From positions 1 to 64,000 of the forward strand of contig NZ_JAGIPZ010000004.1 of the NCBI RefSeq assembly GCF_017814915.1: a DNA stretch of 64,000 bases. The letters run 5' to 3'. Source of the stretch: Herbaspirillum sp. LeCh32-8. Lineage in GTDB: Bacteria; Pseudomonadota; Gammaproteobacteria; Burkholderiales; Burkholderiaceae_D. Numbering within the stretch: the stretch's first letter is position 1; each line of letters opens with the position of its first letter. The position numbers and the translations under genes are program-made. Below, piece after piece: positions 25,618-34,478 of the stretch. Below the pieces are notes generated by a model that did not search any database, was not told the DNA's origin, and saw only the letters and a program-made list of their open reading frames with translations.

Positions 25618-25955
25618 ATGGACAACGCGGTGCGCGGCCGGGACGGTCGCCTTCCCGCGCGGCAACGTAATTGACGGTTACCGATCTCACTTGCAAAAAG
25701 GAGCAAATTTTCCAACAATATCTTGCCCGCGCCCGACAACGAAACCAGCCAAGGCCCTGCTGCGGCTGGGAAAAATTACCATCAGGCATCACTCATCCTG
25801 GCAACACCGACGTTAAGCAACCGCAGTAGCGATAGTTGAATTTGCAGGGCTGCGCCGCAGGGGGGAAACCGCGTCGCAGCGACCACAATAAACGCCAGGA
25901 TCTTATGGGACGCAAAGACCCCGGGATCCGGCATTTCCAGGCAAGGGGAAATCGC
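25618..25955 (+). other. Leader/intergenic region of the Aer-like MCP gene
   Basis: A 338-bp gap. An AT-rich promoter-like part covers about 25665-25730. Nearer the gene, an 11-nt GGGACGCAAAG (25907-25917) and an upstream GGGGGGAAACC (25860-25870) resemble parts of the c-di-GMP-I (GEMM) aptamer, but the second helix and receptor are not apparent. CCCC (25920-25923) can pair with the GGGG (25945-25948) of the ribosome site. No protein gene seen; a frame from 25836 is not favoured. Confidence 0.4.
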
Positions 25956-27611
25956 ATGCGCAAGAATCTGCCGGTCACCACCAACGAACGTCTGCTTGAG
26001 GACGGCAAGTCTATCGTCTCCAAGACCGACCTCCAGGGCAACATCACCTACGTCAATCCCTACTTCATCGAGATCAGCGGCTTCGAGGAGCACGAACTGC
26101 TGGGCGCGCCGCAAAACATCGTGCGCCATCCCGACATGCCGCGCGAGGCGTTCGCCGACATGTGGGCCACCCTCAAGTCGGGCCTGCCGTGGAACGGATT
26201 GGTCAAGAACCGCTGCAAGAACGGCGACTTCTACTGGGTGCAGGCCAACGTCACGCCGGTGCGCGAGAACGGCCGCATGGTCGGCTATATGTCGGTGCGC
26301 ACGCGTCCCTCGCGCCAGCAGGTGCAGGCAGCCGACGGCGTGTATCGTCGGTTCGCCCTGGGCCAGGCGCGCGGCCTGCGCATCCGTCGCGGCGTCGCGG
26401 TGCGTTCGGGCGCGGCCGGCTGGCTCAACCAGTTGCGCGACATGCCGATCGCGCGTCGCCTGGGGCTGGTCATGGGTCTGCTGGCGCTGATGTTCGTGGC
26501 CGGCGGCGCGGTCGCCGGCAATGCCGTGCGAGACGCCGGCGGCAATGCCTACATGGTATGGAGCGGCACCGGCCTGGGCGTGCTGCTACTGCTGGGCGCA
26601 TGGGCCATGCTGCATGCGGCCATCGTCGCGCCGTTGAAAGAGGCCATCGCAGCGGTGCATGGGCTGGCCGGCGGCGACCTCAACCTGGAGATCGCCAACG
26701 GCCGGCGCGGCGACATGGGCTTGCTGCTGCAGGCGCTGCAGCAGCTTAACGTCAACCTGCGCTCCATCATCGGCGACGTGCGGCGCAACGTCGATTCGAT
26801 GGCGGTGTCGACGCAGGAGATCGCCAACGGCAACCTCGACCTGTCCGGCCGCACCGAATCGCAGGCATCCAGCCTGGAAGAGACTGCCTCCAGCGTCGAG
26901 CAATTCGCCGCCACCGTGCGCCAGAACGCCGACTCGGCCGCCAACGCCGACCGCCAGGCCGGCAGCGCCGCCGAGATCGCCCAGCGCGGCGCCGGATCGG
27001 TGCAGCGCATGGGCAGCACGATGGAGGAGATCGACGCCGCCTCGCACAAGATCGTGGACATCATCGGCCTGATCGACGGCATTTCGTTCCAGACCAATAT
27101 CCTGGCGCTGAACGCAGCGGTGGAAGCCGCGCGCGCCGGCGAACAGGGCCGCGGCTTTGCGGTGGTGGCGGCCGAGGTGCGCACGCTGGCGCAGCGCTCG
27201 GCAGCGGCGGCCAAGGACATCAAGGGATTGATCGACGACTCGCGCGCCAAGGTCGAGAACGGCAACCAGCTGGTGCGCGAGACCGCGCAAGCGATGCAGG
27301 AAATCGGCAGCGCGGTGCGCGGCATGGCGGTGACGATGGCCGAGATCACGGTGGCCAGTCAGGAGCAGAGCGGCGGCATCGACCAGTTGAACCAAGCGAT
27401 CAACAACATCGACGAGACCACGCAGCAGAACGCCGCGCTGGTGGAGCAGGCCGCCGCCGCCGCCGAAAACCTGCGCGAGCAGGCCGGCAGGCTCAACCAG
27501 GCGGTGTCGGTGTTCAAGATCGGGGACGGTGCGTCGACGCCGGCAGCGGCAGGAGCGACGGCGCCGCCCGTTAGGGCGACCGCGCGGACGCTGGAGCTGG
27601 CGCACCAGTGA
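25956..27611 (+). CDS. Aer-like methyl-accepting chemotaxis protein with PAS domain
   Basis: A 551-residue chemoreceptor. The N-terminal PAS domain (residues about 8-118; [44 protein letters not shown]) has the FAD-binding PAS appearance of Aer energy/redox sensors. Two adjacent membrane helices at about 170-215 and a HAMP-like region follow. Then come the cytoplasmic signalling rod and the hairpin tip with the universal core [24 protein letters not shown]. There is no C-terminal CheR/CheB-binding pentapeptide. AAGGGG spaced 7 bp before the ATG at 25956 fixes the start. Expected to signal through CheW/CheA. Confidence 0.94.
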   Translation: MRKNLPVTTNERLLEDGKSIVSKTDLQGNITYVNPYFIEISGFEEHELLGAPQNIVRHPDMPREAFADMWATLKSGLPWNGLVKNRCKNGDFYWVQANVTPVRENGRMVGYMSVRTRPSRQQVQAADGVYRRFALGQARGLRIRRGVAVRSGAAGWLNQLRDMPIARRLGLVMGLLALMFVAGGAVAGNAVRDAGGNAYMVWSGTGLGVLLLLGAWAMLHAAIVAPLKEAIAAVHGLAGGDLNLEIANGRRGDMGLLLQALQQLNVNLRSIIGDVRRNVDSMAVSTQEIANGNLDLSGRTESQASSLEETASSVEQFAATVRQNADSAANADRQAGSAAEIAQRGAGSVQRMGSTMEEIDAASHKIVDIIGLIDGISFQTNILALNAAVEAARAGEQGRGFAVVAAEVRTLAQRSAAAAKDIKGLIDDSRAKVENGNQLVRETAQAMQEIGSAVRGMAVTMAEITVASQEQSGGIDQLNQAINNIDETTQQNAALVEQAAAAAENLREQAGRLNQAVSVFKIGDGASTPAAAGATAPPVRATARTLELAHQ

Positions 27612-27770
27612 GGCCGGCGCGCCTTTACATTGACTTGCAAATCTTTACCCGGCAACGGCGCATGGGGGCCGTTTCGCTGACGCCTTGCTTGCTATGATGA
27701 AGATACGTTTTCGTGCCCGGCCGCGCGCCGGGCACGCGAACCTCCAACCATCAGAACAAGGGAGTACAAC

Positions 27771-27980
27771 ATGAGCGTGTCATCCGTTTCCTCGGGCAAC
27801 AGCAGCTTCTACAACACCATCGTGCAACCGATCAAGAACGTCGTGCAGGACGTTGGCGACGAGATCGAAGGCGCCTACGACAGCACGGTGGACGCCGTCT
27901 CCTCGGCCGCCAACACCGTGGCTGACAGCGTCTCCTCCGGCTTCAAGAAGATCGGCAGCATCATCGACACTTCGGCCTGA
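27771..27980 (+). CDS. 69-residue protein of unknown function
   Basis: A small soluble acidic protein (MSVSSVSSGNSSFYNTIVQ...) with a Ser-rich start and two short amphipathic helices rich in Val, Ala, Asp and Ser (VVQDVGDEIEGAYDSTVDAV and SSAANTVADSVSSGF). AAGGGAG precedes the ATG by 8 bp. No signal peptide, membrane segment or cysteine. It is followed by a hairpin shared with the convergent lipoprotein gene. I do not recognise it. Codon use matches its neighbours, which supports a real gene. Confidence 0.65.
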   Translation: MSVSSVSSGNSSFYNTIVQPIKNVVQDVGDEIEGAYDSTVDAVSSAANTVADSVSSGFKKIGSIIDTSA

Positions 27981-27987
27981 ACGGTCC

Positions 27988-28034
27988 CGGCGGTCTTGGC
28001 TTGCGCCGCTTCGGCGCCGGCCTTCAGACCGCCG
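27988..28034. terminator. Inverted repeat between convergent genes
   Basis: Arms CGGCGGTCT (27988-27996) and AGACCGCCG (28026-28034), 29-base loop containing a smaller GGCGCC dyad. It overlaps the last codons of the lipoprotein gene that ends at 28024. There is no U tract, so termination is only suggested. Confidence 0.3.
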
Positions 28035-29484
28035 TTCCGCCGCCGCTGCCCTTGCCGTTGACGCAGCTCGGGTACGGCGGCTTTTCGCCCGGCACGCGCT
28101 CGCACAGCTTGACCGGCGCCAGGCCGTTGTAGCGGTCCAGCCACTTGGCCACGTCCACCGGCAACGGCGTCTCGGAAGCTTCGCCGCGCTCGGCCCATTG
28201 CACCGTGTAGTAGTCGGCGCGCCCTTTGATTACCTGGATCATGGCGGTCTCGCTGACCGTGCCATAGGCGGTGGTGCGCTTGCCGCAGCTGGCCACAAAG
28301 ACATGCTCTTCACGGCCGTTGACCATGCCGCTGGAGAGCACCTTGCCCGCATAGCTCCCCGGGCAGCTGCTGCGAAATCCCTCCGCAATCTTGTTGCCGA
28401 ATCCCTCCGGCGTCACCTCGGTGCTGCGCGCCATGTTGCGCACGCCCGTCACCGTCACCATCTGGGTCCAGCGGTTCACGCTTTCATCAAGCGGCACCGA
28501 CTCGCGGATATAGCTGGCCGAATTGGCCTGCTCAAAGCCCGGCTTGAAACCCGGCGGCAGGCTCAGCATCATCAGCTGGCTGAAGATGGGCGCGATCAAG
28601 CGCACCTGCGGCTGCTGCAGCTTGCTCTCGTCCTCGCCGCCCACGGCCTCGGCCGACTCGGGCGCCGTCACCGCTGCGCTTGGTGCGGCGGCAGCCGCCT
28701 TGCGCTGCCGCTCGTTCTGCACCATCTCCTTGGGCAGCGGCCGCCACACCACGGAATTGTTGATCGCATACACCTGGCAGATCACGTCCATCCTCGCCGC
28801 GCAACGCTGCATGGCGCGCGTTGCCGGATCGGACAAACCCGGGATGTCGATCACGCCCATGCCCCAGGTGCCATACCAGGCGCCGTTGCTGGCCACCACA
28901 AAGGCGCGCGGCAGGCGCTGGCGCAACCAGTTCTGATACACCTCGCGTCCGCGGGCATTCAATGCCGGCACGGCGTCGACATCCGACACCGAGGCGTAGT
29001 TGGTGCGCGCATAGGTCAGGCGGCGGTCGTTGAAATTGGCCAGCGCGCGCCTGAGGCTGCCGATGTCGGCGCGCGCCACCTGCTCGTCGCGGGCGCTGAG
29101 CGTGGTCTCGGCAAAGTGGCGCGGATCGTCGCCGGTCTTGAATTCGAACTGGTAGAAGTAGCTGCCGCCGGCGACCGTCTTCAATCTCGCGCCGCGGTTG
29201 TAGCCGTAGGGGCCGGGACTGACCACGACCCGATGATCTCCTGGCGGTACATTGAGCGCGACATAGCTGCCGTTGGTAAGCGGCGTGACCGGCTTGCCGT
29301 CCAGCGACACATAAAAAGGCTGCGCACGCGCGGCCGTCAGCGCTGCGCGGTACAGGTAGATGGTGGACATGGCGGGATCCTGCTGCGGGATCTCGGCCTT
29401 GTTGCGCGGTGCATGGGTGCAAGCGGCAACCAGCGAAACACCCGCGATGGCGAGCAGGCGGAACGTGCGTGCGACATACGTCAT
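28024..29484 (-). CDS. Lipoprotein with DUF2846-like domain
   Basis: A 486-residue lipoprotein with lipobox VAAC (Cys22). Residues about 40-130 resemble the DUF2846 domain (STIYLYRAALTAARAQPFYV, followed by YVALNVPPGDHRVVV), a beta-sandwich found in bacterial lipoproteins. The remaining 350 residues have no fold I recognise; they include two cysteine pairs (QRCAARMDVICQVY, VASCGK), a long Ala/Glu-rich linker and a Pro-rich C-terminus. The start at 29484 is chosen because it begins directly at the signal peptide; an upstream frame is Arg-rich and unlikely. Monocistronic. Confidence 0.78.
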   Translation of the reverse strand: MTYVARTFRLLAIAGVSLVAACTHAPRNKAEIPQQDPAMSTIYLYRAALTAARAQPFYVSLDGKPVTPLTNGSYVALNVPPGDHRVVVSPGPYGYNRGARLKTVAGGSYFYQFEFKTGDDPRHFAETTLSARDEQVARADIGSLRRALANFNDRRLTYARTNYASVSDVDAVPALNARGREVYQNWLRQRLPRAFVVASNGAWYGTWGMGVIDIPGLSDPATRAMQRCAARMDVICQVYAINNSVVWRPLPKEMVQNERQRKAAAAAPSAAVTAPESAEAVGGEDESKLQQPQVRLIAPIFSQLMMLSLPPGFKPGFEQANSASYIRESVPLDESVNRWTQMVTVTGVRNMARSTEVTPEGFGNKIAEGFRSSCPGSYAGKVLSSGMVNGREEHVFVASCGKRTTAYGTVSETAMIQVIKGRADYYTVQWAERGEASETPLPVDVAKWLDRYNGLAPVKLCERVPGEKPPYPSCVNGKGSGGGTAV

Positions 29485-29721
29485 CTTGTTATCCGGTTTG
29501 GCGTAGCGGCGGCCCACGCGCGATGACGGCCGCAGTCGCCGATCCCCCGCCCATGTCCCGCTTGTTGTTGATGGGACTCCCGCGGCGATTCTTGCAGATG
29601 TAAAGAGACGCGGCAAGCGAATCCTGCCCGCGCCGCCCGCTATCGGCACCGCTGTCAGCCCTGTGTCAGCTTGCCGTTACAATGCCGACACTTCCATCCC
29701 GCACGTCCCACTGGAGTCGCC

Positions 29722-30348
29722 ATGCTGCTGCACTACATCTATCTGATCGCCATCTGCGCCGAAGCCGTCTCGGGCGCGCTCATGGGCATCCGCAAGGACA
29801 TGGACATCTTCGGCATCTGCCTGATCGGCGCCGTCGCCGCACTGGGCGGCGGCACCGTGCGCGACGTCCTGATCGGCCACTATCCGCTGGGCTGGGTGCT
29901 GCATCCCGAATACCTCGCCTTCACCATCTGCGCGGCCATCGTCGCCGCCGTCGCGGCGCGCGCCCTGCACCACTTCAAATCCGCCTTCCTGGTGGTCGAC
30001 GCGCTGGGCCTGGTGGCCTTCACCATCATCGGCTGCGACATTGCGCGCAGCTTCGGCGCCTTCCATCCCGCCATCGTGGTGATCCTGGGCATGGTCACCG
30101 GCGTCTTCGGCGGCTTGCTGCGCGACGTGCTGTGCAACGAGATCCCGCTGGTCCTGCGCCGCGAAATCTACGCCAGCGTCTCGCTGCTGACCGGCGCCAT
30201 GTACGTCGGCATCCTGCATCTGGACATCGATCCGCGCATCGCCACCCTGAGCTCGCTGCTGGCCGGATTCTCGCTGCGCCTGCTGGCGATCCGCTTCCAT
30301 TGGGAACTGCCGCGCCTGAACGCCGAGCGCGTGCGCGGCTTCGACTAA
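29722..30348 (+). CDS. TRIC/YicG family membrane protein (UPF0126)
   Basis: A 208-residue inner-membrane protein of the prokaryotic TRIC family (two UPF0126 repeats, seven hydrophobic helices). The repeat motifs GGGTVRDVLIG in the first half and GGLLRDVLCNEIPLVL in the second are both intact. Characterised members form homotrimeric cation channels. CTGGAG just upstream supports the ATG at 29722. It is followed by a hairpin serving the convergent DHH gene. Confidence 0.93.
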   Translation: MLLHYIYLIAICAEAVSGALMGIRKDMDIFGICLIGAVAALGGGTVRDVLIGHYPLGWVLHPEYLAFTICAAIVAAVAARALHHFKSAFLVVDALGLVAFTIIGCDIARSFGAFHPAIVVILGMVTGVFGGLLRDVLCNEIPLVLRREIYASVSLLTGAMYVGILHLDIDPRIATLSSLLAGFSLRLLAIRFHWELPRLNAERVRGFD

Positions 30349-30372
30349 GCGCTGTCTTCGCGCCGCGCGCAT

Positions 30373-30405
30373 GAAAAATGCCGCCCGGCTTGCGGCGGGC
30401 GGCAT
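30373..30405 (-). terminator. Terminator of the DHH phosphoesterase gene
   Basis: Perfect 10-bp stem ATGCCGCCCG (30378-30387) with CGGGCGGCAT (30396-30405), 8-base loop. On the minus strand it runs into TTTTTC, so it ends the DHH transcript. It may also act on the TRIC gene, but without a U tract in that direction. Confidence 0.75.
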
Positions 30406-30431
30406 CGTTCTGCAACGCTGGCGAGGCGCGG

Positions 30432-31367
30432 TCAGCCGTCGGTATTGATGCGGGCGACCAGCGCTTGCAACACCTCGTCGGCGCGGTCGTTTTCCACCTG
30501 GCAGGTGCCGGCGTTTTCATGACCACCGCCGCCGTATTCCAGCATCAGCGCGCCGACGTTAGTATTCGAGGTACGGTTGAGGATGGACTTGCCGGTGGCA
30601 AATACCGTGTTCTGGTTCTTCAGGCCCCACAGCACGTGGATGGAAATATTGGTCTGCGGGAACAGCGCATAGATGATGAAGCGGTTGCCGGCGAAGATCA
30701 CTTCCTCCTTGCGCAGGTCCAGCACCACCAGGTTCTTGTGCACGGTGGCGCAGCGGCGGATCTGTTCCTTGCATTTCTCCGCGTGCTCGAAGTACAGGTC
30801 GCGACGCTCCTTGACGTCGGGCGAGGCCATGATCTGGTCGATGGTGTGCGTCTTGCACAGCTCGATCAGGTCCATCATCAGGTTGTAGTTGGAGATGCGA
30901 AAATCGCGGAAGCGGCCCAGGCCGGTGCGCGCATCCATCAGGAAGTTGAGCAGATCCCAGCCCTGGGGGTTGAGCACTTCCTGCTCGTTGAAGCGCGCGG
31001 CGTCGCCCTTGTCGACAGCCGCCATCATGTCGCCCCACGACGCCGGGAACGCCTTGCCGCCGCCATAGTAGTCATACACCACGCGCGCCGCCGAGGGCGC
31101 GGCCGGGTCGATCACATGGTTCTTGCGCTCACCGGTGTTGCGGATGGTTTCCGACAAATGGTGATCGAAGGCGATATGCACGCCGGGCACGAACGGCAGG
31201 TTGGTCGTGATGTCGTTGTCGCTGATGGCGATCTTGCCATCCTGCATGTCCTTGGGATGCACGAACAGGATCTCGTCGATCATGTCCAGATGCTTCAACA
31301 GAACCGCGCACACCAGGCCGTCAAAGTCGCTGCGCGTGACCAGACGATATTTCTTTGCTTCCGACAT
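30432..31367 (-). CDS. DHH-family phosphoesterase (exopolyphosphatase-related)
   Basis: A 311-residue protein of the DHH/DHHA1 superfamily, which includes nano-RNases, cyclic dinucleotide phosphodiesterases and exopolyphosphatases. Motif I SDFDG (near residue 13) and the signature FDHHLS supply metal ligands, and the C-terminal DHHA1 part has GGGGHENAGT. The specific substrate cannot be read. The start at 31367 is supported by GAGGGGA about 8 bp upstream and gives MSEAKKYRLVTRSDFDG. A stop follows immediately before a terminator. It stands alone. Confidence 0.9.
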   Translation of the reverse strand: MSEAKKYRLVTRSDFDGLVCAVLLKHLDMIDEILFVHPKDMQDGKIAISDNDITTNLPFVPGVHIAFDHHLSETIRNTGERKNHVIDPAAPSAARVVYDYYGGGKAFPASWGDMMAAVDKGDAARFNEQEVLNPQGWDLLNFLMDARTGLGRFRDFRISNYNLMMDLIELCKTHTIDQIMASPDVKERRDLYFEHAEKCKEQIRRCATVHKNLVVLDLRKEEVIFAGNRFIIYALFPQTNISIHVLWGLKNQNTVFATGKSILNRTSNTNVGALMLEYGGGGHENAGTCQVENDRADEVLQALVARINTDG

Positions 31368-31619
31368 GATTTTCCCCTCGTTGATGAATTCCAACCAGAC
31401 ATGACCGCCACAAGATATCAGGCTAACGTTATAGCCCAAAAATGCGGCGCGGGCGAGGGCTGTTGTCGATGGCGGCGAGCGTTTTTCCGCCCTGCCGCCC
31501 GCCATGGCCGAGTCCGCCGCGCCGGCGGCCTCGACATCAATTGTTGCAATTGCCTGACCGCGCTTAGCAAACCTGCAGTGTCCAATGCTGCCTGACCGAA
31601 TTTTGCAAGGAGCATACCC

Positions 31620-31766
31620 ATGAAAAGATGGATGACCACGATCGCCGCCATGTTGTTCGCGCTCAGCCTGGGGGGCTGCGTCTGCGCCCCCTGGTTCTGC
31701 GGCCCGGGGCCGGGCGGCGGACCAGGCGGCTGGGGAGACGGCGGCGGTCGCGGCGGGCCCCGCTGA
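31620..31766 (+). CDS. Small glycine-rich lipoprotein
   Basis: A 48-residue frame encoding MKRWMTTIAAMLFALSLGGC as signal and lipobox (Cys20 lipidated), followed by VCAPWFCGPG and a Gly/Pro/Arg-rich tail. AAGGAG lies 9 bp before the ATG. The mature peptide of 29 residues has two further cysteines. Such tiny lipoproteins occur in envelope biology, but no family is recognised. Its stop is followed at once by a tandem 18-bp repeat. The frame is supported by signal, lipobox and ribosome site together. Confidence 0.62.
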   Translation: MKRWMTTIAAMLFALSLGGCVCAPWFCGPGPGGGPGGWGDGGGRGGPR

Positions 31767-32326
31767 ATCTGACGCGCCCCGAGATTCTGACGCGCCCGGA
31801 GATCGGTCACTGCGGCCGCCAACGTCTCACGACTGCGCTCGGGGCACCCCTCATCCTCGCATCCGGCATCCCGGCCGGCGCTTGATCCGGCCCGGCGCCT
31901 GCGCTGCGCCGGTCAAGCGGCAATCAGCAAAAAACCGTGATTTTCTTGCAACACGGCATCACCCCGCGCATCCCGTCTGACAGCATGCACGCCCGGCGGC
32001 GGCGCCACGCCCCTCCCCGGCCATTGCGGCTCGCCAAGCCTCCCCGGCCCCTTTGCGGCCGGCGCGGCCTCAGCATGGGATTTTGATTCCCGTGCAATGA
32101 ATTTGTCTCCTCCATCGCCACTGGAAGTAAAATCGGCATTTCAAAATATGCAGGCAAATTCATCTTTTCCCTGCCTATTTCTCTCAAATAGCAATCATTA
32201 TCAGTTATATGATCGAGAAATCAGGCGGCGGACAAGCCATCTTTGCCGCTGCAATATTGCAAGCTGGAACGTTTTCATACTGCACGAGCGCCGCGACCGG
32301 CCTTGCGGCATGGGAACGGGATATGG
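31767..32326. other. Long intergenic region before the polysaccharide cluster
   Basis: A 560-bp gap. It opens with a tandem 18-bp repeat (31768-31785 and 31786-31803, one mismatch). A CGCTTGA/TCAAGCG dyad with GC-rich inner pairing near 31878-31919 may be a terminator. Base composition then turns AT-rich (32085-32300). There 9-bp arms ATGAATTTG (32097-32105) and CAAATTCAT (32155-32163) and a TATGAT box (32208-32213) suggest the promoter of the polysaccharide operon. No gene seen. Confidence 0.45.
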
Positions 32327-33664
32327 ATGGAGGCCAAGGATTCTCGGCTTGTCACAACCTGGAACAACACCTTGAGTCACCAACACAAGCAATCTGTCAT
32401 CTTCGTTCTCACCAATCTTGGCGGCAAAAGCATTGCAGCGCTGGCCCAGCTCTACGCCATCTTCGTTTTCTCCAAGATTCACACCCCGGCTGAAGCATCT
32501 GTCATTTTCCTGCTGCTGGGTTATGCGATCTGGTTCCAGGTGCTGGAGCTCGGCCTGTCGCAGACGCTGCAGAACAGATTCAACTCCCGCAAGAGCGGCG
32601 CGCCCGATGTGCGCCTGATGATCCTCGTGCACTATGCGCTGGTGCTGGCGCTGGCGGCATTCATCGTCGCCAGCCCGCTGCTGCCCCGGCTGTTCCTGCC
32701 GGCAGACCACTACGCCGTCGACAGCATCGAGTTCCGGGCGTTCTCCATCGGCATGGCGCTGATGATCATCGCCACCAGCAACGTCATCCTGCAACGCATG
32801 CTGGTGGTGCTCAACAAAGGCCTGGCCGGCAACACCCTGCTGATCCTCCAGTCGCTGGCCTCGCTGGCCGGCCTGGCCCTGTACGCCCACACCGCCCATC
32901 CCGATGTCGTGGTCTCGGTGCTGATCTACATTGCGCCGCAGGTGGTGATCAACCTGCCGCTGGTGCTCAACGTGGCGCGCAAGATGCTGCTGGGGCGCAA
33001 GCGCCCGCGCAAGGACAGCCTGCGCGCCATCTGCCACGATGCGTTCGCGTTCTGGACGCTCAACGTCCTGTCGGCGGTCTTCCTCGGCGCCGACTACTAC
33101 TTCTCGGCGCACTACCTCAGCAGCGAGCAGATCGTTTCCTATCACTTCGCCACGCGATTCTTCTTCCTGTCGTTCGTGATCTACTACGCGTTCGTGCAGC
33201 ATCAGTCACGCCGGCTGACCCCCGATGCGGTCCGCGGCGGAGCGCCTGCCATCCTCAAGATGATCCGCAGCTCGGCCATCGTCGGCCTGGCCTCGGTGGC
33301 ATGCATCTACGTCGCCGTGATCGTGCTGGACGACATGCATGTATTTGAGCGCCTCACCAGCAAGAACGTGATCGACCACCCGCTGATGCTGGCCGCCTTC
33401 ATCTACTTCGCCGTACGCGTATTGCGCGACGTCGGTGTGGTCACCCTGAGCAGCGCCGGCATCAAGTCCGTGCCTTACAAAGTCTATGCGCTGGAGATTG
33501 CGCTCGGCTTCACCTTGCTGACCCTGACCGCCCGCAAGTTCGGCGGCGTCGGCATCCTGCTGTCCATGGCCGCGACCTGCCTGGTGAGCACGGCACTGCT
33601 TTTCTACCTGTTCAAGAAGCTCATTTCCGAACACATGAACACCTCCTCCCCAGTGACAATCTAA
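32327..33664 (+). CDS. Polysaccharide flippase (Wzx-like, MOP superfamily)
   Basis: A 445-residue inner-membrane protein with about 12 hydrophobic helices and the look of an O-antigen/exopolysaccharide flippase of the MATE/MOP superfamily (SHQHKQSVIFVLTNLGGKSIAALAQ near the start). It would move lipid-linked repeat units to the periplasm. The start is uncertain: ATG at 32327 with GGGAACGGG a few bases before it is used, and longer readings give an unconvincing lead. The next gene begins 4 bp after its stop, so the four genes are one operon. First gene of a lower-GC cluster. Confidence 0.82.
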   Translation: MEAKDSRLVTTWNNTLSHQHKQSVIFVLTNLGGKSIAALAQLYAIFVFSKIHTPAEASVIFLLLGYAIWFQVLELGLSQTLQNRFNSRKSGAPDVRLMILVHYALVLALAAFIVASPLLPRLFLPADHYAVDSIEFRAFSIGMALMIIATSNVILQRMLVVLNKGLAGNTLLILQSLASLAGLALYAHTAHPDVVVSVLIYIAPQVVINLPLVLNVARKMLLGRKRPRKDSLRAICHDAFAFWTLNVLSAVFLGADYYFSAHYLSSEQIVSYHFATRFFFLSFVIYYAFVQHQSRRLTPDAVRGGAPAILKMIRSSAIVGLASVACIYVAVIVLDDMHVFERLTSKNVIDHPLMLAAFIYFAVRVLRDVGVVTLSSAGIKSVPYKVYALEIALGFTLLTLTARKFGGVGILLSMAATCLVSTALLFYLFKKLISEHMNTSSPVTI

Positions 33665-33668
33665 TCCG

Positions 33669-34478
33669 ATGAATCAGGCACTCATCCAGGCAACGCCGCC
33701 GCCACGGCTGCTGTCCATTGTCACGGTCACCCGCAACGACTCCGCCCGCTTGGCCCTCACGCTGCGAAGCATGGGACGCTTCTACGGCGACGCCCGCTTC
33801 GAACATATCGTGATGGACGGCAAGTCCACAGACAATACCCATGAACTGGTGGCGCCGCTCGCCGGCACCGCCAACTTCCTGTTCCATTCCGGTTCCGACA
33901 AGGGTATCTACGATGCGATGAACCAGGGCGTCGCCAAGAGCAACGGACGCTTCCTCCTGTTCCTGAATTGCGGCGACTGCATGCAGGCCGGCCCCGACGA
34001 GCTGGCAGGATGGATTGAACAGCTCGGCGGCCAGGAGAGCGTCGATATCGCCTGCTTCTCCTTCTCGCAAGTGGAGAGCAGCGGCCATACCAAGGTCGTC
34101 CACGCCCATGCGGCCACGCCCATGCATATGCCGACCTCGCACCAGGCCATGCTGTTCGCCGCCGGCTTCATTCGCAGCCATCCCTACGACATCCGCTACA
34201 AGATCGCCGCCGACTTCGATCTCTACATGCGCAGCCGCCGCCAGTGCGTGGTCCTCGCGCCCACCCAGGCGCCGCTGACGATCGTCGAGGTCGACGGTGT
34301 GGCATCCAGCCAGCCGATGATTTCCTACCGGGAATACCTGGCGATCGCATCAAGAAACCTGACCGGCCTCGAGAGAGTGTCCTGCGTCATCCGGATTGGC
34401 TTCAGAGCCATGATCGTCATCGCCGTGAAGTCGCTGCTTCCGACAAGCCTGGTCAGCAAATTAAGGGGAATGTCATGA
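33669..34478 (+). CDS. Glycosyltransferase family 2
   Basis: A 269-residue GT-A-fold glycosyltransferase. LLSIVTVTRNDSARL is the nucleotide-binding start, HIVMDGKSTDNT the DGxSxD motif, SGSDKGIYDAMNQG the middle, and FLLFLNCGDCM the NxGD-like acceptor-metal segment seen in WcaE/WcaA-type enzymes of exopolysaccharide synthesis. It has no membrane segment except a weak hydrophobic C-terminus. It adds a sugar, not identifiable, to a lipid-linked unit. The stop overlaps the next start (ATGA at 34475-34478), showing translational coupling. Confidence 0.9.
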   Translation: MNQALIQATPPPRLLSIVTVTRNDSARLALTLRSMGRFYGDARFEHIVMDGKSTDNTHELVAPLAGTANFLFHSGSDKGIYDAMNQGVAKSNGRFLLFLNCGDCMQAGPDELAGWIEQLGGQESVDIACFSFSQVESSGHTKVVHAHAATPMHMPTSHQAMLFAAGFIRSHPYDIRYKIAADFDLYMRSRRQCVVLAPTQAPLTIVEVDGVASSQPMISYREYLAIASRNLTGLERVSCVIRIGFRAMIVIAVKSLLPTSLVSKLRGMS

